DNA of 64,000 bases, taken from NCBI GenBank assembly GCA_964016985.1, contig OZ024826.1, forward strand, positions 7,551,855 through 7,615,854, written 5' to 3'. The DNA is from Anodontia alba. Taxonomy: Eukaryota > Mollusca > Bivalvia > Lucinida > Lucinidae. Position numbers and translations under genes: made by a program. Position 1 is the first letter of the stretch. Every line of letters starts with the position of its first letter. Shown piece by piece: positions 58,389 to 62,349 of the stretch. The notes below the pieces were generated by a model, which made no database searches, was not told the origin of the DNA, and worked only from the letters and a program-made list of their open reading frames with translations.

Positions 58389-61300
58389 TTTCACGGGGTT
58401 GGACTATATATTTCAGAGTATCTCAGGACCTCAAGAAACAAAACCCATACTTTAGTTCTAAGTTGTCCAACAGTGGATACATTATCACAAACCTTCATTT
58501 GTCCTTATTCAAGGCTAATCAGTGAAATAATTAAAAAAAATGACAGTAAAATTTCACTTTCTGTTTTTCAGTTTTTTGGGTCTTACCCTATCTGAACAAA
58601 AAGGCCCCCATATCAACCATGCGAACTCTGCTTAAATAACTTCTGGTGATAGATGTACATAAAATGGTAGACATGTCATGCCAGGTTGACAAATCTTTCC
58701 TCCAATGGCCACATGTGGTGCTTGCTAGTTGCGTAAAAGTTGTTTTATTTTTTTTTTTTTTCTTTTGCTGTTTTTTTTTTTTTTTTTTGTGTTCTTTTAT
58801 AAAGTATGTGAAGCAAACCCTGGTATGTAACATAACTTGCTATCACAGGATAGTCAAGTAATCATAACTATTATCATGCTAATAGTTAGCCACTCCATCC
58901 TTACATCAATATTGCCAGTGTGAAGTAAATCAATGAGCTCAGGTAACAGTACTCCTTCCAAAGACCCAGATTAGAAACTTTCATAGCAGGATAAAGTGTG
59001 AATTTTCAGAAGAAACCTGAAACACACATATTATTTTTTTGGCCTTGTTCGAGTTCTTGTCATATCAGCAAGAAAGTGTATGCCAGGTTAGATGATTAGG
59101 TGTTATTCAGAAATGAACTTGAATGACAGGGTGGTTAATTCTGCATACTTACACCCTACGTGCAACATCTGCCAACTGCCTCATTAGGTCACGATTCTGA
59201 TCAATATCCTTCAAAACAAAAGGTTCTGCTACAATTCGGTCCCAACTGAAAATATATTTAAAAAAACACAGAATTTCTTTAAAGACCTTGTCACAACAGC
59301 AGTGGACGGCAAATCACTTTCTAATGTATATATATTTTTTTCATAGGAAATTAAGGCTTGACATTTCATGATAATCATCAGCAAAGTAGGTATCAAATTC
59401 ACATGAAATGCCAAGCCTTATTTTTTCTTAATACATTAAAATAATAAAAAAAAAAAATAGAACTTCATCCCATCCAATTTCATATTATGTTCTTTACACC
59501 AAAGCTCCAGATAGTGCTCTTTTCCAACCTAGAAATAACAACACGTTATCTTTTCTTATTTCTCCACAAATGGATAAATTTTTAGTATTCATCAGATTCA
59601 TTTCAGCATGGTGCTACTAATGAATACCCACAAAATACACCACCTCATTATAACACTATTGCTGGGATCCAAAGAAAAAAAAACATGTTAACAAAACAAT
59701 GGTGTTGCATCCAAACAAAAATGTGTAGATTATACAGAATAAAAGAGCTGCAAGCACTGCACCATGCCCGCCACTGCAGTGCCATAATTCTGTTAAAAAA
59801 TGAAATCACAGGGAAGGTGCATTAGTCTTTCCCTAAATATAGTTGAAATGAATATATGACTGAGACGACTATTTTCAATGTTCAAAGGGCCATAACTCAA
59901 AAAGTAAGTTAACCAGACTTACAATTCTCATTTTCTGCAGATCCCCTCATGGTGCTTCACATTTCTGTAAAGCTTACAAGTCTATCACAGAAACTGTTAT
60001 TTTCAATGTTCAAAGATCCATAACTCAAAAAGTAATTAAACCAGACATGGTTTTTGTGTTCAGCATGCCATCTTATGTTGCTTTACATTTTTGCGAGGCT
60101 TCAAAAAAATCTGTCAAACCAGTTTCAAGATATAGAAATGGCTCAAGTATATGACTGGGATCATTATTTACAATGTCCAAAAGGTGGTAACTCCAAAAGC
60201 AGGTAATTCAGAGTTATGGTTCTTGTGTTCTGCACATCATATCATGGTGATATACAAGTTTCAAGAAAATATCTCAAACAGTTTTCAAGTTACAAAGCGG
60301 ACATATATGTCACAGAAATCACTATTTTCAATATTCAAGGGCCATAACTCTAAAAGTAGGTTAAGCAGGGTTAGGGTTCTTGTGTTCTGCACCTTGTCTC
60401 ATAATGCTTTACATTTGTGAGAAGTTTTATCAAAATATCTGAAACTTACAAGGCGGACACTTGTACATGGTAGAAATGGCTATTTTCAATATTTACAATG
60501 TTCAAAGGGCTCTAACTCCAAAGGTAGGTTAAGCAGAGTTATGGTTCTTGTGTTCTGCAAGTCGTCTCATGGTGCTTTACATTTATATGAGATTTCATAA
60601 AAATATCTCAAACGGTTTTCAACTTACAGAGCAGACATGAGTACAAGGTGGAAATGGCTATGTTCAATGTTCAAAGAGCAATAACTCCAAAAGTAGGCAA
60701 CCCAGAGTTACTGTTCATGCGTTCTGCACATCGTCTCATGGTGCTTTACATTTGTGTGAAGTTTCATGAAAATATCACAAACCATATCAGTTATGGAGTG
60801 GACACGAGTACATGGTAGAATTGGCTATGTTCAATGATCAAAGGGTAATAACTCCAAAAGTAGGCAAACCAGAGTTATGGTTCATGTGTTCTGAACGTCA
60901 TCTGATGGTGCTTTACATTTGTGTGAAGTTTCGTGAAAATATCTCAAATGGTATCAGAGTTACAGAGCGGACACAAAATTATGAAGCGCTTATGGTTGTA
61001 ACAGAAACTACAATATTTGCTACAGATATAAGAGGGTATCTGAATACAGTATTTACCCTATATATTGGGACACCTTAACTACTTACTTTATTCCACCTAA
61101 AATTTGAACAGCTCCATTTGACAACCTGTTAATGTGTCTAATAATAGCTGGATGAGTGACAAATAGTGTAGATGCTGATCAAACACTGTGTTCTGTGGAA
61201 TCTGATCTGGGTCTACACTGTTTGTTCAGGTCTGTCTTCATGAAAACATATGTTGTGGGTACTATGTTGTGGGTACTACTGAAGTCATTTAATAATGGAC

Positions 61301-62241
61301 ATACATAAACAGCAATAATTATTCTATTACACTATTTCAGCATTCATCACTGAACTCCTAAAAATTCAAGAATGGAACTTGTGCTTCCTGTTTTTAACCC
61401 TTAAAGGCCTATAAAGCAAAATTGTAGCAGACAGTCTATTTTTTTTATCATTATTATTATTTTTCAGAGAAAATAAGACTTGGTATTCCATGTAATGATT
61501 CAGGGAAGGTTTCAATATTTTTATGTTTCTCCATGAAAACATACCCTGTGGTTACTCAACAGAGGTGCCTTGCCAAGGTACATTGTGTACAGTAAAACCT
61601 GTGTAAAACAGCCACCTTTGAAACTGACCTTAGTGGTTGATGTGGAAAGGTGGTTGTCTTATAAAGGTACATGTCATGTAATTTTGCTAGCAAAATTATA
61701 TGACATGTACCTTTATAAGACAGACAACTTTTTCCACATCAACCACTATTTAAAGTCAGTCTTGAAGGTGGCTCTCTTACACAGGTTTCACTGTACTTCT
61801 AATGAGTACCCACAAAATATATTGACTATACCCAACCTTTTCATTAAGTCTGGAAGCAGGAGGCTAAAATCCATAAGTAGGGGCAGGTACTATAGAGATT
61901 TACTAATGATCTATTCAATACTTAGAATACTTAGTAAAATTTTCAACAATCAACATTCTGAACTATTTTGCTTAGAAACTATGTTTTTGACATTTCATAT
62001 CAAAACCTGTTTTCTTGGTAAAATAAGAAAAATATCAATTTGTTGTAAGCTGATTCTGCCCAGAGAGTGGTCAAGGTTAAAAAGGCTTTAAAAAGCTGGC
62101 CATGGTGCAATAGAAGGTAATCTAGCCTCCTACCACCTGTTAATGAAAATGTTTATACCTATTATTCCAACGTAGAAAATGTATATGATATCCTGGCTGT
62201 CGTCTCCCATCAACATCCCTATACACAGTGGTGTCTAAAAT
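30824..62241 (-). CDS. msl3: MSL3 homologue (male-specific lethal 3), ten 3' coding exons, 5' exon missing
   Basis: Seen: ten exons on the minus strand join in frame at AG/GT borders and give 565 residues ending in TAA. In order they hold a chromodomain (about residues 1-58 of the visible part), a basic and acidic linker (60-130), the first half of an MRG domain (about 131-253), a ~225-residue Ser/Lys/Arg-rich insert, and the second half of the MRG domain. Known: MSL3 binds methylated H4K20/H3K36 nucleosomes and stimulates MOF acetylation of H4K16 within the MSL complex in the nucleus; a long insert splitting the MRG domain distinguishes MSL3 from MRG15/MORF4L1. Human MSL3 is about 520 residues, so length fits once ~30 N-terminal residues are added. 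The first exon with the start codon was not found below 64 kb. Introns of 1.7-6 kb are filled with repeats. Function is inferred from family membership. Confidence 0.93.
31033..31275. mobile_element. I-family TIR element with a central hairpin
   Basis: Ends GGCCCAGTTGTTCAAAGC and, inverted, GGCCCAGTTATTCAAAGC. Inner arms carry GTTAGCTTAACGAGC, and the apex is AGCTTTTGCACTGCAAAAGC. Second copy at 45375-45606. Confidence 0.85.
31436..31620. repeat. A-family hairpin MITE with extended flank
   Basis: Same extended element as 3150-3420, in the opposite orientation (ACCCCTGTAAACCCCAGTTT). The right arm has lost GTTCTAACGA next to the apex. Confidence 0.7.
31860..32010. repeat. M-family palindromic MITE
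   Basis: GGGTCTACTCTAAAAGGAAA inverted by TTCCTTTTAAAGTAGACCCC, with TTCTGAAAAGG arms. Confidence 0.75.
32106..32194. repeat. (AT)n microsatellite
   Basis: About 90 bp of TA repeats running directly into the TA end of the MITE at 32193. Confidence 0.95.
32193..32410. mobile_element. G-family TA-flanked MITE (pogo-like)
   Basis: Ends TACCACCTCTTTATAACACT and, inverted, TACACTACAACCTCTTTATA. Apex AATGACCATTTATGGTCATT within ATAGATTATATTGAAA arms. Other copies: 51949-52149 and part at 59640-59737. Confidence 0.8.
32425..32575. repeat. Long inverted repeat upstream of the ~900-bp element
   Basis: Arms of about 65 bases: GTGGTCATTTAATATGAAAT and GGGTAATTTTGGTATTTTGC, mirrored around a TTTAG centre. 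Adjoins copy 2 of the dispersed element and may be its true left end. Confidence 0.8.
32611..33510 (+). repeat. ~900-bp dispersed element, copy 2
   Basis: Matches 1-890 nearly base for base; the poly-T near 33094 is longer than in copy 1. It lies in the last msl3 intron. Confidence 0.88.
33534..33771 (+). mobile_element. SINE-like insertion with 12-bp TSD
   Basis: Bounded by ATAAAACTCTTG at 33522-33533 and 33772-33783. The interior begins CAATGGGCTGGGTGGCCTGG with GTGGTCAGCGCAC (A-box-like) and ends in a CACACA stretch. Retroposon identity is inferred from the duplication; no strong B box. Confidence 0.65.
33824..34024. mobile_element. B-family TTAA-flanked hairpin MITE
   Basis: TTAACGCTGAGCATACTGGG to CCAGCAACTTAAGGTTAA, apex GTCTCCAATGGAGAC. 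Confidence 0.8.
34440..34690. repeat. Q-type MITE
   Basis: CAAACAGTGTAGACCCAGAT inverted by GATCAGGGTCTACACTATTT, flanked by CCCTAAGTATTGGGACAT and CCAATACTTGGGGTATATAC. Confidence 0.65.
34915..35075. repeat. O-family short TIR repeat
   Basis: GGACAGGTTTATCAGAAAAC inverted by GATTTTTGAAAACCCATCC. Second copy at 41285-41425. Confidence 0.5.
35076..35684. other. Unassigned intron sequence
   Basis: AT-rich, no gene or clear repeat structure seen. Confidence 0.4.
35685..35856. repeat. B-family MITE, diverged
   Basis: CATTTGACATTTCATGCAAA inverted by TTTGCATGAAATGTCAAATT; right end at TTAA 35853-35856. Confidence 0.65.
36157..36350. repeat. P-family MITE, diverged
   Basis: Starts TTAACCCTTAAATTGCATAC; AATTTCATTTTTTCTCTTAT on the left and TCTGCTTAAAAAATTGC on the right. 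Confidence 0.5.
36407..36643 (-). mobile_element. Second tRNA-derived SINE family, with 13-bp TSD
   Basis: Read on the minus strand: GTAGCCTAGTGGATAAGAGA (A box), GGTTCGAGCC (B box), body, poly-A tail (poly-T on plus, 36407-36420). Exact CAGTGGTAGTGAA at 36394-36406 and 36644-36656. It lies 80 bp from msl3 exon i in the last intron. Confidence 0.88.
36738..36822 (-). CDS. msl3: msl3 exon i: MRG domain, penultimate exon
   Basis: 85 bp between TTGTTTACAG and GTAAGTATA. The split codon completes as Val; encodes [20 protein letters not shown] and [13 protein letters not shown] sequence, matching '[23 protein letters not shown]' of human MSL3. Confidence 0.93.
36930..37195 (-). mobile_element. 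tRNA-SINE variant with a different head
   Basis: The body matches the SINE family (TTAACCTACTCACACTTTTT, GCGGTCAACCAGTATT). The head reads, on minus, AGCACAGTTGATAGCGC and AAGTTTGAATCG, a different tRNA-like sequence. The same variant is at 44900-45372. Confidence 0.65.
37213..37396. mobile_element. P-family MITE
   Basis: Left end AACCCTTATAGTGCCAAG, right end GACTGGTGCTTTAAGAGTTA, inner hairpin arms ATGATATTTCATGTGGAT. Confidence 0.65.
37640..38250. repeat. Palindromic element split at its apex by a SINE
   Basis: Left arm CTAATAAATATGAAAATGCC and right arm GGCATTTTCATATTTATTAG are exact inverses on either side of the SINE. Outer parts carry CATGCTCAACTCAGTTGAGC and CATGCTCAGCT. Confidence 0.75.
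37783..38089 (-). mobile_element. tRNA-derived SINE, full length, with 14-bp TSD
   Basis: Minus strand: GGTGGCTCAGTTGGATGCGC (A box region), GGTTCGACCCC (perfect B box), body, CAAA-type tail. Exact GCCAACAATAGTTG at 37769-37782 and 38090-38103. Confidence 0.9.
38250..38837. other. Unassigned, with a J-like fragment at 38640-38765
   Basis: AGCAAAGACTGAAAAGACTG and GTACATTTTCTCATGTTTTG-type J motifs near the right side; the rest shows nothing recognisable. Confidence 0.4.
38838..38950. repeat. A-family hairpin MITE, 45 bp from msl3 exon h
   Basis: TTTTCTTATTTCTCCACGAA inverted by TTTTTGTGGAGAAATAAAAA; the left arm apex region is deleted. Confidence 0.7.
38995..39779 (-). CDS. msl3: msl3 exon h: MRG-internal insert and start of the second MRG half
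   Basis: 785 bp, the longest exon, between TTGTTTTAG and GTAAGTATT; phase 2 in, phase 1 out. The first ~220 residues are low-complexity: [10 protein letters not shown], an acidic patch [15 protein letters not shown], and a charged stretch of repeated DK/ER dipeptides. The end returns to the MRG fold with [18 protein letters not shown] and [13 protein letters not shown], close to the 'INEVLSWKLVP...YGAQHLLRLF' block of human MSL3. Confidence 0.95.
39851..39962. repeat. A-family hairpin MITE
   Basis: TTCTTATTGCTATATGAAAA to TCATGTAGAAATAAGAAAAA with CATCTCACTGAGGCAC apex. Lies 72 bp upstream of exon h in its intron. Confidence 0.75.
39967..40179. mobile_element. D-family TA-flanked MITE
   Basis: Ends TACAGTAAATGTCCTAAAAT and AAATTTTAGGACATTTACTG then TA. 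Core CAGACTACTCCTTCAGTCTG with TGTAGACACTGATC arms. CAGT ends and TA flank are Tc1/mariner-like. Confidence 0.8.
40190..40646. other. Unassigned intron sequence
   Basis: No repeat or gene recognised; short open frames have no known domain. Confidence 0.4.
40647..41276 (+). mobile_element. Tandem-core element K10, ~150-bp units
   Basis: Left end ATAAAAGCACCGCAAGCATA then ATACCCCGCCATAG. Three to four units contain GTCTCGGGCAGATAAC and ATAGCAAGTTTGGTTAAAA (near 40803, 40953, 41103). Then an ACGG microsatellite (41190-41215) and the end CACCCCGCCACTATTGTGTG, GTGGGTATAAAAA. Confidence 0.75.
41285..41425. repeat. O-family TIR repeat
   Basis: CGGACAGGTTTTTCAAAAAG inverted by TTTGAAAAACCTGTCC. Confidence 0.65.
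41595..41815. repeat. B-family MITE with a short foreign insertion
   Basis: Hairpin arms AAATAGGACTT and ATGAAAGTCCTATTTTCTGG. The left arm is interrupted at about 41655-41715 by TTTAACAATACATCAACCCA, which resembles the tail of the sequence at 27945. Confidence 0.55.
42008..42127. repeat. B-family MITE, right side lost next to exon g
   Basis: CTAATAGCATACTGGGTCAA, then hairpin CATGCAATCTCCCTAGGAGA; ends 24 bp from the msl3 exon g donor. Confidence 0.65.
42151..42297 (-). CDS. msl3: msl3 exon g: MRG domain core
   Basis: 147 bp between CATTTGCAG and GTAAGTTG. Encodes [20 protein letters not shown] then [14 protein letters not shown], the most diagnostic MRG motif (CKE-VDGLR--FD--LPL-LLY--E--QY). 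It ends in SPIKNKE, leading into the Ser-rich insert. A degraded B-family hairpin lies 24 bp beyond the donor. Confidence 0.96.
42398..42987. mobile_element. D-family TA-flanked MITE containing a SINE
   Basis: Ends TACCGTAAATGTCCTAACAT and TTTTAGGACATTACTGTA; core hairpin CTGCTCCTTCAGGAGCAG with CAAACAGTG-type arms downstream of the SINE at 42514-42818. Confidence 0.75.
42514..42818 (-). mobile_element. tRNA-derived SINE in the intron between msl3 exons f and g
   Basis: Complete head on minus (TGGCTCAGTTGGATGCGCCG, GGTTCAACCCC), body and tail. Probable 13-bp duplication with two differences: TATTTAAAAAGTG / TATATAAACAGTG. Confidence 0.85.
43135..43443 (+). mobile_element. tRNA-derived SINE, full length, exact 13-bp TSD
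   Basis: Starts GCCGGTCTCGGTGGCTCAGT; A box TGGCTCAGTTGGATGC, B box GGTTCAACCCC, body with GAATGTGCACAATACTGG and GTTAACCGCTTAGAGGAC, tail ACACAAACAAACAAA. ACTAGTAAATTGT at 43122-43134 and 43444-43456. Best-preserved copy and a good reference for the family. Confidence 0.92.
43457..43565. repeat. A-family hairpin MITE, diverged
   Basis: CATTTCTCCATGGAAGCATA inverted by ATCTTTTCATGGAGAAATAT. Confidence 0.7.
43814..44149. mobile_element. H-family TA-flanked MITE (pogo-like), abutting msl3 exon f
   Basis: Ends TACAGTTGACTTTCATTATC and ATAACGAGTGTCGACTGTA. Apex hairpin TTGCTCCTTTGGAGCAA in arms of AGAGGAGAAA and TATTGTGGAA. Known: CAGT-ended, TA-flanked MITEs of this kind are typical of pogo/Tigger. 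It begins 14 bp inside the intron. Confidence 0.8.
44164..44303 (-). CDS. msl3: msl3 exon f: MRG domain helix 1
   Basis: 140 bp between CCATTTCAG and GTATGTATA; begins in phase 0, ends with two bases. Encodes [19 protein letters not shown] and continues to [11 protein letters not shown], matching 'LVKLP....ITILESYVK' of MSL3. The donor intron holds only 14 bp before a TA-flanked hairpin element (43814-44149) begins. Confidence 0.93.
44330..44510. repeat. Q-type MITE, right end lost
   Basis: TGTATTTACTACCCTAGATA at the left, GCAAACAGTGTAGACCCTGA and the hairpin ATTCTATGGCCTCTAGAAT. Confidence 0.6.
44509..44801 (-). mobile_element. tRNA-derived SINE, diverged
   Basis: Body and head recognisable (ATTGAGGTTTTACAGCCCAA; on minus GGTTGGATGCGTGTCTGATT). 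The B box region reads GATTCGAACCCC on minus. Confidence 0.7.
44900..45372 (-). mobile_element. tRNA-SINE variant split by a C-family MITE
   Basis: Body halves AAAGCAGTTAA and TTAACCAGTGCTTAG flank the insertion at 44989-45202. The family consensus here is GCGGTTAACCAG, uninterrupted in the other copies. Confidence 0.8.
44989..45202. mobile_element. C-family MITE with proven TTAA target duplication
   Basis: TTAA 44989-44992 and 45199-45202. Ends CCCTTATCCTGCTGAACCC and its partner CAGCAGGACAAGGG. Central hairpin GTTGGCTTCTGAAGAAGCC with GTGTAGATCCAGATCA arms. The host SINE shows a single TTAA where no MITE is present. Confidence 0.92.
45375..45606. mobile_element. I-family TIR element
   Basis: Ends GGGCCCAGTTGTTCAAAGCT and, inverted, GGGCCCGGTTGTTCAAAGC. 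The apex hairpin is partly deleted relative to 31033-31275. Confidence 0.82.
45776..45906. repeat. A-family hairpin MITE, diverged
   Basis: TATCTCTTCAAGAAAACGTG to GTTTTCATGCAGAAATTAC with CTCATTAG-TGCCTAA in the arms. Confidence 0.55.
46002..46311 (-). mobile_element. tRNA-derived SINE with ~12-bp TSD
   Basis: Complete body and head (on minus GGTGGCTCAGTTGGATGTGG; B box lost). Flanks AGGCATATGTGT and AGGCATGTGTGT differ by one base. A GT microsatellite follows at 46317-46348. Lies 92 bp from msl3 exon e. Confidence 0.82.
46403..46486 (-). CDS. msl3: msl3 exon e: start of the MRG region
   Basis: 84 bp, 28 codons, phase 0 on both sides, donor GTATACAAG. Encodes [19 protein letters not shown] and FFAITNDRQ, matching the 'I-IPE-LK--LE-D---I' start of the MRG region. 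The acceptor is TTTTAGCAG: two AGs three bases apart (NAGNAG). The inner one is used here; the outer would extend the exon to 46489 and add one Gln. Confidence 0.9.
46580..46821. repeat. J-family MITE, full length
   Basis: TGAGCCAGCGCACGATAAAA inverted by TTTTGTCATGCACTGGCTCA; two inner CGAAGA-TC-GATCAG stretches mirror each other. Confidence 0.85.
46950..47008. repeat. Loop-free palindrome
   Basis: Arms TATGGAAGCAGGTTTTGGCA then TATCATTTGA, inverted immediately with one mismatch. No second copy seen here. Confidence 0.85.
47085..47170. repeat. A-family hairpin MITE, diverged
   Basis: TTTTTCCACAGAAACAAATG and ACCTACAACAGGTTTTGATT, apex GGCCTCGACAAGACAC. Confidence 0.5.
47255..47468. mobile_element. 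C-family MITE
   Basis: TTAA both ends; CCCTTGTCCTGCTGAATAAA and inverse CTGCAGGATAAGGG; apex TTGGCTTCTTCAGAAGCCAA. Confidence 0.85.
48467..48737. repeat. B-family MITE with a triplicated right arm
   Basis: TTAAACCTTAGCACTCTGGG on the left; apex GTCTCCTATGGAGAC; the right arm AGGAGACAATTTGCATGTAA to AAATAAGAAAAATATCAT is present two to three times in tandem. Confidence 0.8.
48748..50902 (+). mobile_element. Tandem-core element K5 (sister of K4)
   Basis: Same left end (AACAAGAGCTGTCGTAGGAC), same two unit types, same right part and end (ACTTCGTACAGGCGAGCTAA). It has about 11 units and a much shorter GGAACG microsatellite than K4. A one-base insertion (GCGTAGCTCGCC) breaks the left motif. Confidence 0.85.
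51832..51897 (-). CDS. msl3: msl3 exon d: Ser/Thr/Glu-rich linker mini-exon
   Basis: 66 bp, exactly 22 codons, between TTTGTTACAG and GTAAGTCTG; phase 0 on both sides, so skipping would keep the frame. Encodes [25 protein letters not shown] sequence with no fold. Called from splice sites and phase rather than conservation, so it is less certain than its neighbours. A TA-flanked hairpin element (51949-52149) starts about 52 bp upstream of the acceptor. Confidence 0.75.
51949..52149. mobile_element. G-family TA-flanked MITE
   Basis: TACAACACAGTTTTGGGTAT on the left and AAGAGGTTGTGTTGTA on the right; apex AATGACCATAAATGGTCATT. Confidence 0.75.
52150..52365. repeat. Q-type core fragment, then an A-family hairpin remnant
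   Basis: CAGAGACCCAGATCAGACAC and GGGTCTACATTGTTTGC near 52160-52220; then ACTCACTAGAAGCTTCTAAC and TTTTCCTGGATAAATAAG at 52285-52365. Confidence 0.5.
52370..52750. other. Unassigned intron sequence
   Basis: No recognised repeat structure or coding feature. Confidence 0.4.
52980..53340 (+). other. Possible degraded coding remnant inside the composite element
   Basis: One frame begins [11 protein letters not shown] (a zinc-knuckle-like CxxC start) and a shifted frame reads [19 protein letters not shown] then [11 protein letters not shown] before a stop. The frame change and stops suggest a broken gene fragment if it is one. No family recognised. Confidence 0.2.
53575..55204 (+). mobile_element. 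Tandem-core element K6, ~150-bp units
   Basis: Left end AACAAGAGCTCCGCCAAGCG with hairpin GCTCCGCCAAGCGGGGC, then ATTATACGCCCGTGG. About eight units carry GCGCTGCTCCACATCATGGT and GAAGTTTCAGCTTGAT. The right part has ACGGACGGACAGATGGACAG and the end AAACGGGCGTATAAAAAG. Confidence 0.82.
55375..55570. repeat. J-related fragment
   Basis: AAAGATTCAAATCAGATAGC, TTTGATCAGATTCTTCACTG and CATGTGGACAACAAAGACTG match the J interior. Confidence 0.45.
55575..56320 (-). mobile_element. tRNA-like SINE split by a TIR element
   Basis: On minus, CTTGGTGGCCGAGTGATTAG (A-box-like) and CGGGTTTCAATCGG (B-box-like) head, then a body related to the 36407-36643 SINE; the tail GTATTTTACAGCCCCTTCAA lies beyond the insertion at 55617-56163. 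Confidence 0.6.
55617..56163. mobile_element. AAAGGGGAAC-TIR element
   Basis: Ends AAAGGGGAACTCAACC and TTGTGTTCCCCTTT. Flanks ATTATATC and ATCATATC suggest an 8-bp duplication with one difference. No coding capacity. Confidence 0.65.
56389..56536 (-). CDS. msl3: msl3 exon c: basic and acidic linker
   Basis: 148 bp between TTATTTTCAG and GTTAGTTT. It reads [10 protein letters not shown], then a short helix, then an acidic run SDDDDEED and TTTDDDGTT. The position matches the Lys/Arg-rich then acidic linker after the chromodomain in other MSL3 proteins; the basic run may act as a nuclear localisation signal (inference). Confidence 0.88.
56627..56735. repeat. A-family hairpin MITE, well preserved
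   Basis: GTACTCATTAGAAGCGCCTC and GAGGCGCTTCTAATGAGTAC form perfect inner arms; outer arms ATTTTTCTTATATCTTCATG / GTGGAGAAATAAGAAAAAA. Confidence 0.88.
56876..56978. repeat. A-family hairpin MITE
   Basis: TTCTCATTTCTCCACAAAGA inverted by CTTTTTGTGGAAAATAAGAA; apex GTGCCTCTGTAAAGCA. Confidence 0.75.
57060..58030 (+). repeat. K13: tandem-type repeat with an inserted ~530-bp block
   Basis: Motifs GTTTGAGTCCATGTAAGAGA and CCAGGTTAGATGATTAGGTG recur in ~150-bp spacing; the end has TATATCACACCTGCTTACTT and GCAGGTGCTGCATAAAAAA. The block 57300-57830 is bounded by TGTGTCAGGTTT and GAAACCTGAAACACA and is less AT-rich; no gene seen in it. Confidence 0.5.
57812..57949 (+). repeat. 138-bp exact direct repeat, copy 1
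   Basis: From GTGAATTTTCAGAAGAAACC to ATGACAGGGTGGT; identical by eye to 58998-59135. Confidence 0.93.
58053..58261. mobile_element. E-family TTAA-flanked hairpin MITE
   Basis: TTAACTCTTTCACTGCCATA to GGCACCAAAAGAGTTAA; apex GAGACGGCTCATTATGAGCC and GTCTC; arms with CAAACAGC. Confidence 0.85.
58333..58386. repeat. (AT)n microsatellite
   Basis: 54 bp of TA repeats. Confidence 0.95.
58741..58790. repeat. T-rich tract
   Basis: Two long T runs separated by CTTTTGC. Confidence 0.9.
58998..59135 (+). repeat. 138-bp exact direct repeat, copy 2, beside exon b
   Basis: Same as 57812-57949; ends 17 bp before the donor side of msl3 exon b. Confidence 0.93.
59153..59245 (-). CDS. msl3: msl3 exon b: chromodomain, second part
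   Basis: 93 bp between a TATTTTCAG acceptor and a GTAAGTATG donor. The split codon completes as Ser, giving [19 protein letters not shown] and a helix rich in R/L. The W of SWDR is the third visible cage residue. The donor lies only 17 bp from a 138-bp block that is exactly repeated at 57812-57949. Confidence 0.93.
59551..59737. repeat. A-family hairpin remnant, then the left part of a G-family MITE
   Basis: TTTCTTATTTCTCCACAAAT with GGTGCTACTAATGAATACCC to about 59636; then CACCTCATTATAACACTATT and ATCCAAACAAAAATGTGTAG, with the right half of G absent. Confidence 0.6.
59738..61000 (+). mobile_element. Tandem-core element K7, ~165-bp units
   Basis: Left end AATAAAAGAGCTGCAAGCAC then TGCACCATGCCCGCCACTG. 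About seven units with GGGCCATAACTC and TCATGGTGCTTTACATTTGT. The 3' end fades near 61000 without a recognisable terminus. Confidence 0.7.
61040..61240. repeat. Q-type TA-ended MITE
   Basis: TACAGTATTTACCCTATATA, TTGGGACACCTTAACT, and hairpin AACACTGTGTTCTGTGGAAT with TGGGTCTACACTGTTTG. Confidence 0.65.
61395..61515. repeat. P-family MITE, right half missing
   Basis: TTAACCCTTAAAGGCCTATA and AGAGAAAATAAGACTTGGTA. Confidence 0.55.
61525..61815. repeat. A-family hairpin MITE split by an F-family MITE
   Basis: Left arm TTTCTCCATGAAAACATACC with GAGGTGCCTTGCCAAGG, right arm remnant CTTCTAATGAGTACCCACAA, interrupted by 61588-61795. Confidence 0.7.
61588..61795. mobile_element. F-family TA-flanked MITE
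   Basis: TACAGTAAAACCTGTGTAAA and TTACACAGGTTTCACTGTA, single core hairpin ATTTTGCTAGCAAAAT. Confidence 0.88.
61918..62083. repeat. B-family MITE, diverged
   Basis: ACTTAGTAAAATTTTCAACA and CCAGAGAGTGGTCAAGGTTA ends; TTTTTGACATTTCATATCAA remains of the hairpin. About 75 bp from msl3 exon a. Confidence 0.6.
62159..62241 (-). CDS. msl3: msl3 exon a: chromodomain, first part
   Basis: 83 bp between a TTTTTGCAG acceptor and a GTATAAAC donor; starts in phase 0 and ends with two bases of a split codon. It encodes [12 protein letters not shown] through HIHFLRWNN, matching the MSL3 chromodomain strands. The F and first W of the methyl-lysine aromatic cage are visible in HFLRW. It begins with the residue after the usual 'AK', so an upstream exon must supply the start codon and the first cage tyrosine. 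Confidence 0.92.
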
Positions 62242-62349
62242 CTGCAAAAATGAAATAAAAGCAGAGTTCTGCGATGTCATTTATTTTGAAATTGAAATGT
62301 GTTAGGAAATAAAATGCTTCCCTGAGGGGCACCTGTTTGTAAATTTTTG

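Noticed and set aside
61570..62091. 173-residue frame
   Set aside because: It reads through an F-family MITE and a B-family remnant.
30824..62241. MRG15/MORF4L1 rather than MSL3
   Set aside because: The long Ser/Lys-rich insert between the MRG halves and the [10 protein letters not shown] and PESVYV blocks fit MSL3; MRG15 lacks the insert.
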